This document shows, one piece after another, positions 35,622 through 43,190 of a stretch of DNA of 64,000 nt. This DNA is from JAGHBT01 sp035311885 (GTDB lineage Bacteria; Krumholzibacteriota; Krumholzibacteriia; Krumholzibacteriales; WJIX01): the NCBI GenBank assembly GCA_964554125.1, contig CAZKNG010000004.1, positions 1-64,000 on the forward strand. Direction: 5' to 3'. A program made the position numbers and the translations under genes. The notes under the pieces were generated by a model. It did not search any database, had not been told where the DNA came from, and saw only the letters and a program-made list of their open reading frames with translations. Positions within the stretch are counted from its first letter, which is position 1, and each line of letters opens with the position of its first letter.

Positions 35622-36884
35622 ATGTTCGCCTTGGTTGACTGCAATAATTTCTACGCCTCCTGTGAGCGCGTCTTCAGGCCCGACTTGCGCGGCAGGCCGG
35701 TTGTGGTACTTTCCAATAATGACGGGTGTATTATCGCGCGTTCAAATGAGGCAAAGGCCCTCGGGATTGAGATGGGACAGCCCTTTTTCGAGTCCGAGCA
35801 TTTTCTCAGGGAAAAAGAGGTCGAGGTTTTTTCCTCCAACTACGCCCTCTACGGCGATATGTCCCGGCGGGTGATGAATATACTCGGCAGGTTTACCCCG
35901 CGGCTGGAAATCTACTCCATCGATGAAGCGTTTCTGGATCTCAGCGGATTTTCCCGCCGCGCTCTGTCCGCTTACGCGGATAGAATCCGCCGCGAGGTGG
36001 TAAAGAGTACGGGTATCCCGGTCAGTGTCGGCATCGGCGCGACCAAGACGCTGGCCAAAGCCGCGAGCCATTTCGCCAAGAGAAACGCGGACTGCCGCGG
36101 AACACTGGTAATAGAGGGGCCGGAGGAAAGAGAGTTTTATCTCGGAAAACTTCCCGTGGGTGATATCTGGGGGATAGGCAGGCAGTACGGCAGAAAACTG
36201 CGCCGGTATAATGTCAGAAACGCCGGCGACTTCGCCCGGCTTCCCGGCGGTTGGGTAAAACGGGAAATGACAGTTACGGGGCTGCGCGTACAAAGGGAAC
36301 TGCGGGGAGAGCCGTGCATTCAGCTGGAAGAAGTTCCGGGTGCTAAGAAAGCTATATGCACCTCCCGTTCTTTCGGCACCATGCAGACCCGGCTGCAGAA
36401 TATCGAGGAAGCGGTGGCGACATTCGCCCACAATTGCGCCGCCAAGCTCAGAAGTCAGCACTCGCGCGCGGACACAGTCATTGTTTTTATTCATACTAAC
36501 GCCTTCAGAGAGAGGGATCCGCAGTACGCCCGCAACCGGGTGCTTAAGCTTCCGGTGCCGTCAAACAGCAGTATGGAAATAGTAAGTTACGCTCTTGCCG
36601 GGCTCAGGAGCATATACAGAGAGGGTTACCGATACAAGAAAGCGGGTGTTATCACGGCCGGCATTGTTCCTGAAGGACAGACGCAGAGATCCCTGTTCGA
36701 CAATGTTGACAGGGAGAAGCACAGTAAGGTCATGGATGCTTTTGACAGTGTCAATGACCGCTACGGGAGAGAGACGATAAAAATAGGCGCACAGGGAAGC
36801 GGCGGTGAATGGAAGCTTCGGCAGGAGAGACTTTCTCCCCGCTATACAACAAGCTGGCGTGATATTATAACGGTAAAGGTCTGA
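35622..36884 (+). CDS. umuC: UmuC-like Y-family DNA polymerase
   Basis: A 420-residue translesion polymerase. The N-terminus FALVDCNNFYASCERVF, then RSNEAKALGI and YSIDEAFLDL contain the catalytic acidic residues. SVGIGATKTLAKAASH is the palm/finger segment, and the thumb HhH GIGRQYGRKL follows. Length equals E. coli UmuC. Works with UmuD in error-prone bypass synthesis. Confidence 0.95.
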   Translation: MFALVDCNNFYASCERVFRPDLRGRPVVVLSNNDGCIIARSNEAKALGIEMGQPFFESEHFLREKEVEVFSSNYALYGDMSRRVMNILGRFTPRLEIYSIDEAFLDLSGFSRRALSAYADRIRREVVKSTGIPVSVGIGATKTLAKAASHFAKRNADCRGTLVIEGPEEREFYLGKLPVGDIWGIGRQYGRKLRRYNVRNAGDFARLPGGWVKREMTVTGLRVQRELRGEPCIQLEEVPGAKKAICTSRSFGTMQTRLQNIEEAVATFAHNCAAKLRSQHSRADTVIVFIHTNAFRERDPQYARNRVLKLPVPSNSSMEIVSYALAGLRSIYREGYRYKKAGVITAGIVPEGQTQRSLFDNVDREKHSKVMDAFDSVNDRYGRETIKIGAQGSGGEWKLRQERLSPRYTTSWRDIITVKV

Positions 36885-36888
36885 TTAT

Positions 36889-37623
36889 ATGTGTTTTAAT
36901 TACGCTCTGAGTGTTGACGCACAGAAATTGAGGAACAGGTTTCAGGCCGATTTTGCCCCGGCTCGGGAGGCTGAATCGTTCGCGGGGGTTTATCACGCTA
37001 ATGGATTTACCTTTCCCCGGATGCCGGTCGTTACAGGCGGAGATATCCACAGGATCCGGCTTATGAATTGGGGGCTGGTCCCTTACTGGGTAAAATCGGA
37101 TGAAGACGCGCTGAAGCTGAGAAGGATGACTCTCAACGCGCGGAGTGAAACCGTCTTCGAGAAACCCTCTTTCCGCGGCAGCATAAGAGAAAAGCGGTGT
37201 CTCGTTCCCGCGGACGGATTCTTCGAATGGATGAGCGTCCGGGGGAAAAAGTATCCCCATTTTATCTATCTTGAAAGTGGTGATATTTTCTCGATGGCGG
37301 GTATCTGGTCTGAGTGGCGGGGCGGTGAAACAGGAGGGTTGTTACGCACCTACTCTATCCTTACAACCGCGGCAAACCCGTTTGTTGAAAAGATTCATAA
37401 TATAAGGAAACGTATGCCTGTTATTCTGAGCAGGGATAAAGAGGGTGCCTGGCTTGACGGGGATCTGGGAGAGAAAGAGTTAAGAGAACTTATGGTGCCG
37501 TTTGAGGCCTCTCCTCTCGGGGCTCATCCGGTAAGCAAGCTGATAAATTCACGCCGCGGGGGGTCCGATACTGAGCGCGTACAGAAGCCGTTCTACTATC
37601 CGGAACTGGACACCCTCTTTTAA
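36889..37623 (+). CDS. SRAP-family protein (YedK/HMCES-like)
   Basis: A 244-residue SOS-response-associated protein that covalently traps abasic sites in single-stranded DNA. The Cys at residue 2 (MCFNYA) is the crosslinking residue; the Asn in TLNARSETV, Glu in DGFFEW and His in IHNIRKRMP complete the site. It starts four bases after umuC, so it is part of the damage operon. No LexA box was recognised upstream. Confidence 0.93.
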   Translation: MCFNYALSVDAQKLRNRFQADFAPAREAESFAGVYHANGFTFPRMPVVTGGDIHRIRLMNWGLVPYWVKSDEDALKLRRMTLNARSETVFEKPSFRGSIREKRCLVPADGFFEWMSVRGKKYPHFIYLESGDIFSMAGIWSEWRGGETGGLLRTYSILTTAANPFVEKIHNIRKRMPVILSRDKEGAWLDGDLGEKELRELMVPFEASPLGAHPVSKLINSRRGGSDTERVQKPFYYPELDTLF

Positions 37624-37764
37624 ACCCGAATCTGTTTTTCTGTTATTATCCTCGATGGAAAGATTTTTTTGTTTTATACCGCGGGAGTATTCCTTTACAT
37701 TTCATAAGGAAGAAATTGTACTGATAGTATTCCGGCAACAAGGGATTAAGAAGCAGGGTATATT

Positions 37765-38520
37765 ATGGCTGTTTTAAAACTGAGATACGTAGGCGGTGAT
37801 TCGTTTATACACCTTATGAACCCGGCCGCGAAGCTTTTGATCCTTTTCCTTGTCGTGCTGTCCGTTTTTATGTACGGCCCGGCCGTAAATGCCGCGCTGG
37901 CCGCGCTTATTTTTCTTCTATACGCGGCAGGCGGAATCGGGATCAAGAGATACTTCTCCGGTTTAAAGCTCCTTCCGTTTTTTGTTGTTTTAATCGTAGC
38001 GGCTAATGTCATTTTCTTAAGGGACGGGCAATCCTTTTTAAGCCATGCCGCCGGGGGGCTTCTGCAGGGGCTTAAGGTTCTGGTTCTTATCACTTCAGCC
38101 GGGTTCTTCCTAGCGGTAACAGATCCGGTGGACCTTTCAGATTCGATTGTGTCCGTTCTGAAACCTCTCGAGAGTATCGGGCTGAGAAGAGAGGATATTT
38201 CACTCTTTCTTATGATTGTTTTCAGCTTCCTCCCTCACATCACAGAGGAGGCGGAAAGAATCAAAACCGCGCGCTTGGTGAGGTGCGGGCGCGGAAGCTG
38301 GCTGTCCGGAAAGAGAGGCGGAGTCGTTCCCTTTCTCGCGCCCCTTATAGCATCTCTTCTGAGGAGGGCCGGCGAGCTTGAACTGGCTCTCAGAGCCAGG
38401 CAGTACGGAACGGGAAGCGGGAGGATCCTCAATCAGAAACAGAGAATGTCGGCGGGGGATATATCGGTTATTATTATAGCGGTTCTGTTGTTTTCGGCGG
38501 GGTTGTATGCGAAATATTAA
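37765..38520 (+). CDS. ecfT: ECF transporter T component (EcfT/CbiQ family)
   Basis: A 251-residue membrane protein with about five spans and two cytoplasmic coupling-helix motifs: VRCGRGSWLSG and LALRARQYG, matching the Ala-Arg-Gly-type signatures. It is the energy-coupling module of vitamin or metal uptake systems, but no EcfA ATPase or S component gene is in the window. Its end overlaps truA by 14 bases, as in the ecfT-truA order of Firmicutes. Confidence 0.82.
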   Translation: MAVLKLRYVGGDSFIHLMNPAAKLLILFLVVLSVFMYGPAVNAALAALIFLLYAAGGIGIKRYFSGLKLLPFFVVLIVAANVIFLRDGQSFLSHAAGGLLQGLKVLVLITSAGFFLAVTDPVDLSDSIVSVLKPLESIGLRREDISLFLMIVFSFLPHITEEAERIKTARLVRCGRGSWLSGKRGGVVPFLAPLIASLLRRAGELELALRARQYGTGSGRILNQKQRMSAGDISVIIIAVLLFSAGLYAKY

Positions 38521-39238
38521 ATTGACAATAGAGTATGACGGAAGCGCTTTCTCCGGCTGGCAGATTCAACCTTCTGCGAGGACGGTGCAGGGTGAGATTG
38601 AGCGCGCGGTCACAAAACTTACCGGAAGCGCGGTAAGGGTTACAGGCGCGGGCAGAACAGACGCGGGGGTGCACGCTGCCGGGCAGGCGGCGAATTTTCA
38701 TACTGAATCTGATCATTCCGCGGCAACGATAAAGAGGGCTCTGAACAACATCCTCCCCTCCGATATTTTAATAAGAGATACACGGGAGGTGCCTCTGTCG
38801 TTTCATTCCCGCTATGACGCTAAGTATAAAACCTATAATTATATATTTATTACGAAAAAAACCGCCCTGTGGAGAAGGTCTTATCTGCAGGTAAGAGAGG
38901 GTCTTGATATAGATGCTATGAGCCGCGCTCTGTCGCGTATAAAGGGAAAAAAAGATTTTGCTTCATTCGCCTCATCATCCGGCGTAAAAACAACAGAATG
39001 CCGGATAATCTCAGCGGAACTCAAACGGAGAGATCCGCTTCTTATAATTTCATTAACGGCGGACAGGTTTCTGTACAATATGGTGCGTACTATAGCGGGG
39101 ACAGTTCTCGAGGCGGGAAGGGGGAAGGATTATGATATCGACGGGATTATTGCCGCCCGCGACAGGTCCCGCGCTGGGCCTAACCTGCCTCCTTACGCTC
39201 TGTACCTGATCGAGGTCGGGTATGACCTTCCGGGCTGA
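38507..39238 (+). CDS. truA: tRNA pseudouridine synthase A
   Basis: A 243-residue enzyme that makes pseudouridine at positions 38-40 of tRNA. The catalytic Asp is in GRTDAGVHA near residue 52; the N-terminal GSAFSGWQIQP and the later MVRTIAGT segment are standard. Length matches the family. Overlaps ecfT. Directly downstream begins the accessory island, so truA marks its left border. Confidence 0.95.
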   Translation: MRNIKLTIEYDGSAFSGWQIQPSARTVQGEIERAVTKLTGSAVRVTGAGRTDAGVHAAGQAANFHTESDHSAATIKRALNNILPSDILIRDTREVPLSFHSRYDAKYKTYNYIFITKKTALWRRSYLQVREGLDIDAMSRALSRIKGKKDFASFASSSGVKTTECRIISAELKRRDPLLIISLTADRFLYNMVRTIAGTVLEAGRGKDYDIDGIIAARDRSRAGPNLPPYALYLIEVGYDLPG

Positions 39239-39388
39239 TGACCGCGGGCGGGAAGGGGTAATTCTTTTATCGTTATACGCTCTGTCGCCAACACCAGGAT
39301 TTGAGTGGTTCATACCATTCCTGTTCATCAAACGTTTGGTTAGCCATCTGACCAGAGAAGAACCGTATGTGAAGGAGGTAACGTATTG

Positions 39389-39574
39389 ATGAAAGCTATA
39401 GTTACCAATCACTATGGGGGGGTTGAAGTTTTGCAGCCTCAAAAGGTAGAAAGACCTGTTATCAAAGATAACGAGATATTGGTACAGATTCACGCCTGCT
39501 CGGTAAATCCCATTGATTGGAAAGTTAGAAAAGGGGATTTTTGGGTCTCTATACGTCCAGCAATTCCGTTGTGA
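39389..39574 (+). pseudogene. Truncated zinc/quinone oxidoreductase (MDR family), N-terminal fragment
   Basis: A 61-residue reading that starts like a medium-chain dehydrogenase/quinone oxidoreductase: MKAIVTNHYGGVEVLQ, NEILVQIHACSVNPIDWKVRKGDF. Homology ends near 39541, where the 3' end of the aldo/keto reductase gene begins on the opposite strand. The remaining roughly 270 residues are missing. GAAGGAGG precedes the start, so the gene was once expressed. This looks like the left scar of an insertion or replacement. Confidence 0.75.
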
Positions 39575-40820
39575 TCTTATCGAACCGGCTCAATATATCA
39601 ATGTGTTGTGTACAGACTTCTTCACATTTACCACATTGAATACATTTGGCGATCTCAGTTTTGAAATCGATACCCTCAGTGCCTTTGTACCAGCGAGCCC
39701 ATGCCTGAAACCGTTTCTTACCCTGCATGATGTAGGAGTTGTAAGCCCTCATTATGGCATCGATAGCGATATTTTCAGGACATTTATTGGTGCAATACTG
39801 ACAGGTGGTACAGATGCCTTCCAGACCTTTCAGATATTGTTTTTTCAGACCACTCAGTTGTTCCGGTTTGAATATTTTCAGGTAATTAATGGTTTTGATA
39901 TTTTCCACAATATATTCTTCTTTTTCCATGCCGGACAGGGCCACTGTAATTTCCGGTTGTCCCATAACAAAGGCCAGCGCGGTTTGCACCAGGGACATAT
40001 CCGTGTTTGATTTTTGCAGACGTTGTTTAAAATAGTCTTTATTCCTGGGGATCAGACCGCCGGCCAGAGGATTCATCACGAGAACGCCCATATTTTTTTC
40101 TGCCGCCCGTTTGATCGCCTTTTCCTGGCGGGGAAAGTTAGTAATATTGTAGCCGATTAGCACACCTTCAAAAACATCGTCATTTATGATCTGAATATTT
40201 TCGTCACCGGAAGCATGGGTTGAGTAGATAATGTGGTCGATGAGTCCTTCTTTTTTGGCCTGCAAAGCGCCTTCGTAAGGACCGCCCTTTTTCATGACTT
40301 CCTTGTAATGATCCATATTCATAATGGCCCACATGTGATAGAGGGGAACACTTTCCTTATCCATGCGTTTCAAAGAGGTGTCTATTCTGCGCCGTACATC
40401 ATCGGCAGTTTTATCATCAAGGTAAAGGCCACTTTTGGTGCCCCAGTAATAGGGGAGGGGGTTTTTCACACCTTTATTTTTCCGGTCTATTTCTTTGAGG
40501 GCCAGTCCCAGGAACTCCTCACTTTTGTCCTTCACGTATTCCGGTCCTGTTTCAAAATAGTTAATGCCATAATCGTAAGCTTTTGTAATCAACTTGACCG
40601 CTTCTTCGGGATCGCCTTCATTGTATGGATAGCGGGAGCCACCCATGGAAAGAATTGACAGGTTCATATTGGTTTTTCCAAACCGGCGGTAAATCATTTC
40701 CGGCACAGTCTGATTGATTTCTCCTGCCACCAGTTCCAAGGGCTCCAGAATGGTATCCAGCCACAAGGCTACAGATGAAGCAACACCCAGTTTTAAAAAA
40801 TCACGACGATTTAATGACAT
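39549..40820 (-). CDS. Ferredoxin-type aldo/keto reductase with Tat signal
   Basis: A 423-residue protein. It starts with a twin-arginine signal (RRDFLKLG), then an aldo/keto reductase barrel (about 45-330), then two Cys-rich motifs: CTTCQYCTNKCP and CIQCGKCEEVCTQH, typical of 4Fe-4S binding. In the tetrad region Asp is Glu (YFETG), while Tyr (EYVK), Lys (WGTKSG) and His (YHMW) are visible. Probably an exported redox enzyme. It has a consensus promoter upstream and lies between a truncated gene and an IS remnant, so it may be acquired. Confidence 0.85.
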   Translation of the reverse strand: MSLNRRDFLKLGVASSVALWLDTILEPLELVAGEINQTVPEMIYRRFGKTNMNLSILSMGGSRYPYNEGDPEEAVKLITKAYDYGINYFETGPEYVKDKSEEFLGLALKEIDRKNKGVKNPLPYYWGTKSGLYLDDKTADDVRRRIDTSLKRMDKESVPLYHMWAIMNMDHYKEVMKKGGPYEGALQAKKEGLIDHIIYSTHASGDENIQIINDDVFEGVLIGYNITNFPRQEKAIKRAAEKNMGVLVMNPLAGGLIPRNKDYFKQRLQKSNTDMSLVQTALAFVMGQPEITVALSGMEKEEYIVENIKTINYLKIFKPEQLSGLKKQYLKGLEGICTTCQYCTNKCPENIAIDAIMRAYNSYIMQGKKRFQAWARWYKGTEGIDFKTEIAKCIQCGKCEEVCTQHIDILSRFDKITTELLDV

Positions 40821-40843
40821 GAAAACTCCCTATATTTTTTAGG

Positions 40844-40872
40844 ATTATAAGAAATTAGGTTTTTTCTGTCAA
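40844..40872 (-). promoter_or_regulatory. Consensus sigma-70 promoter of the aldo/keto reductase gene
   Basis: On the minus strand TTGACA is followed after 17 bases by TATAAT, both perfect matches, ending 23 bases before the ATG. AGGGAG gives the ribosome-binding site. Such a perfect promoter is not seen elsewhere in the window. Confidence 0.8.
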
Positions 40873-41026
40873 CGAGGGAATTGCTGACAAAGGGGTTTTG
40901 CGCCCCATTTATGCTGTGCTTTGTCGCCGTTATCCTGATTTCAGGCCCAAAGAGGGTTCCTTCAGCCATGTTCCGGGCTCTTAAAGCAGGATTTGCTGTA
41001 GTGCGGGGGGGGAGGGGCAAATCAGA

Positions 41027-41305
41027 TTACACCTCACCTGACTCCCCCCGCGAGGTAACACAATTTACGCTGAATCCGCCCCGCTTCAGGTAAGCGGTGA
41101 GCTGCAGAGCCGGGGTGGAGGATGATAGTGGGGAGGAGATGGTGGATCGCAGTAATTCCAGCCTATGCGTAAGCAGGATCTTATCAATTACCACCTGATC
41201 GGTGATAAAGGATATTATTCTCATTTTCCCCCCGCATTTGCTGCAGAGAAGGGTGTCCTCTTTCCAGACTTTAGCTATCCAGTTAGCAGGGCGTATTTCT
41301 TTCAA
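41027..41305 (-). mobile_element. IS91-type transposase C-terminal remnant
   Basis: About 92 residues. The segment with LLCSKCGGKMRIISFITD matches, from memory, the zinc-ribbon tail of IS91/IS801-family transposases. An in-frame stop lies six codons upstream of the first codon, and the catalytic part is absent, so only the 3' end remains. I do not see the ends of an element. It links this island to past transposition. Confidence 0.7.
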
Positions 41306-41365
41306 TATAACTGTATAACATTAAAATTATCAGCGAAGTTTTTGCCGGTGAATTCAATTTTGCAA

Positions 41366-41755
41366 CTAAATTATGTCTAGGCCTATGTGTTTTGCCATCA
41401 AATCGAAATCTGAATCATTGTGCACGATTTGAAAACCATGCTCGGAACAGAATGTTCCGATTAGTACATCAATGGTTTTTCGAACAGTGATACCCTTCGA
41501 TCTTAGAAGTCGGTAGTTCGCCGCGGACTTATCTGCTATGCTAAAACCAACCATATCAAACTTAGGCAGAGCGAGGAGAAGAGAAGAGACCTGACTCCGT
41601 TCGCGTGTAGAGTGAATACCTTGCATTATTTCGCAATATATAAGGTCACCAATGGCGACAAGATCCTGCTCCAGACATTGGTCGACTTTGGCAACAACGC
41701 GGGAACGACTTCCATTCAGGTATTCAATCCAAGCCGATGTGTCGACTATAACCAT
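41366..41755 (-). CDS. vapC: PIN-domain ribonuclease toxin VapC
   Basis: A 129-residue PIN domain. The acidic residues are present: Asp in MVIVDTSAWIEYL, Glu in YCEIMQG, Asp in RKTIDVLIGTFC, and Asp in VHNDSDFDLMA. It would cut RNA, often initiator tRNA. Encoded one base after vapB on the same strand. Complete and probably functional. Confidence 0.92.
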   Translation of the reverse strand: MVIVDTSAWIEYLNGSRSRVVAKVDQCLEQDLVAIGDLIYCEIMQGIHSTRERSQVSSLLLALPKFDMVGFSIADKSAANYRLLRSKGITVRKTIDVLIGTFCSEHGFQIVHNDSDFDLMAKHIGLDII

Positions 41756-41756
41756 T

Positions 41757-41948
41757 TCAATCTCTTCTCATTTCGTCCAAGTCGCCGTGCCAACTAATTT
41801 TACCCTTAAGTTTGCGAAGTTTTTTCTGACTGTTGACTTGGACAAGTAGCCGCAACCCAGACTCAATTGCAGACCGCTTTGTCTTGCATCCGCTGAAACG
41901 CAGCGCTTGAGACATCAGTTCGTCATCTATTACAACATTCGTTCTCAT
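41757..41948 (-). CDS. vapB: Antitoxin VapB family protein
   Basis: A 63-residue antitoxin with an N-terminal ribbon-helix-helix pattern (RTNVVIDDELMSQALR) and a C-terminal toxin-binding tail (KGKISWHGDLDEMRRD). Matches the VapB type often seen with this PIN family. A GGAGGTGT site precedes the ATG, and an inverted repeat at 41964-41982 is the likely operator. Confidence 0.9.
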   Translation of the reverse strand: MRTNVVIDDELMSQALRFSGCKTKRSAIESGLRLLVQVNSQKKLRKLKGKISWHGDLDEMRRD

Positions 41949-41963
41949 AATACACCTCCATCA

Positions 41964-41982
41964 TGTGTATTTATTATACACA
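41964..41982. promoter_or_regulatory. Palindromic operator of vapBC
   Basis: TGTGTAT and ATACACA form a perfect 7-base inverted repeat with a 5-base centre, 15 bases upstream of the vapB ATG. VapB-VapC complexes usually repress their own promoter at such a site. Confidence 0.6.
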
Positions 41983-42126
41983 TCGGGACAGTTTCTGTCA
42001 AGACCCAAAGGCGCCTCAAATAACCTTCAAAAAAATATTTCAGTATTTTTTGCAAACATCAATTCCATTTTTATCCCTTAAATACTTAACTTTTTTATAT
42101 ATGGTCGCACGGTCAGTATAAGATTC

Positions 42127-42367
42127 AGTTACAACGCCAATGACTTCGCAGCAAGGTTACTTGTCCCCCGCAAAATTTTAGTTGAAAAAGTCAAAAAAAC
42201 AATCAGACGTATTAAAAATGAGAATTTGACCAGCGCCTATAATATGAATCCAGATCAAATGTTAAGTGCAGTAAGCCCATCTATTTCCAAAACCTTTGGA
42301 GTATCTGACCACGTAAAAAAAAATACGCATTGAGCGGGAAAAACTGTGGCCAGATGAAATCTGTTAG
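42127..42367 (+). pseudogene. Decayed ImmA/IrrE (M78) metallopeptidase fragment, frameshifted
   Basis: The frame from 42127 reads a segment containing NDFAARLLVP, then SISKTFGVSDHVKK, like the C-terminal half of an ImmA/IrrE peptidase. It breaks at a run of nine A near 42316-42324. In the next frame it continues as IRIEREKLWPDEIC before a stop. The zinc motif and N-terminal half are missing. This is a remnant in the island; the surrounding 41983-42529 holds no other supported gene. Confidence 0.6.
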
Positions 42368-42529
42368 CAAAGAAGATTTTAATATTAACAAAGACCATGT
42401 ATCCGAACTTGCAATTTATGGCAAAGCCCCGCCTTAAGTTTGTAAAATTGGTTGTCAACTCAGGCGGAACTTTGTATACTGAACTCTCACTTTTTGAATT
42501 GTGGAAATCAGGTTCATAGGGAGGCAGAA

Positions 42530-43174
42530 ATGAAATTCTTTATCGACACGGCAAATGTTCAGCAGATACGCGAAGCGGCGGAACTTGGAGTTCTTGACGG
42601 TGTTACAACTAACCCGACTCTTCTTTCAAGAGAGGAGGGGGGTTTTAAGGATATACTCAAGGAGATCTGTTCGATAGTTCCCGGGCCTGTCAGTGCCGAG
42701 GTTGTCTCTCTCGAGGCGGACGGCATGGTAAAAGAGGGAAAAGAGTTATGCAAGATAGCGGATAATATTATTATAAAGGTTCCCTGCATACGCGAAGGGA
42801 TCAAGGCGATTGGAAAATTCAAAGCTGAGGGGATAAAGACCAACGCCACCCTCTGTTTCTCAGCCAACCAGGGTCTTCTGGTCGCGAAAGCGGGAGCGAC
42901 ATACGTCAGCCCTTTTGTGGGAAGAATAGATGATGTAGGGTCTCCCGGGCTTGATCTGGTTTCTGACCTTGTCATGATATTCAACAATTATTCATTTACG
43001 TCCCAGATTATTGTTTCAAGTATCCGCAGCGTTCAGCATGTGTACGAAGCAGCTCTAATGGGAGCCGATGTAGCAACGATTCCTTTGAAAGTAATAGAAC
43101 AGCTGATAAAGCATCCCCTTACCGATGTAGGGATAGAGAAGTTTCTTGCTGACTGGGAAAAGGTCGAAAAGTAG
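42530..43174 (+). CDS. Transaldolase-like/fructose-6-phosphate aldolase
   Basis: A 214-residue short transaldolase (TalC/FSA type). Motifs: FIDTAN, GVTTNPTLL, the Schiff-base Lys in IIIKVPC, and TNATLCFSANQ, then PFVGRIDD. Takes part in pentose-phosphate interconversion or dihydroxyacetone aldol reactions. ATG 42530 follows GGGAGG; the longer reading from 42452 reaches into the island. It is probably the first chromosomal gene right of the island. Confidence 0.92.
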   Translation: MKFFIDTANVQQIREAAELGVLDGVTTNPTLLSREEGGFKDILKEICSIVPGPVSAEVVSLEADGMVKEGKELCKIADNIIIKVPCIREGIKAIGKFKAEGIKTNATLCFSANQGLLVAKAGATYVSPFVGRIDDVGSPGLDLVSDLVMIFNNYSFTSQIIVSSIRSVQHVYEAALMGADVATIPLKVIEQLIKHPLTDVGIEKFLADWEKVEK

Positions 43175-43190
43175 TTTCGGGTGATCTACT

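Noticed and set aside
35742..36494. Minus-strand frame of 250 codons opposite umuC
   Set aside because: Overlaps a clear umuC; the product has no recognisable motif.
42418..42519. 33-codon frame (MAKPRLKFVK...) before the transaldolase
   Set aside because: No ribosome-binding site and no recognisable family; perhaps another island fragment.
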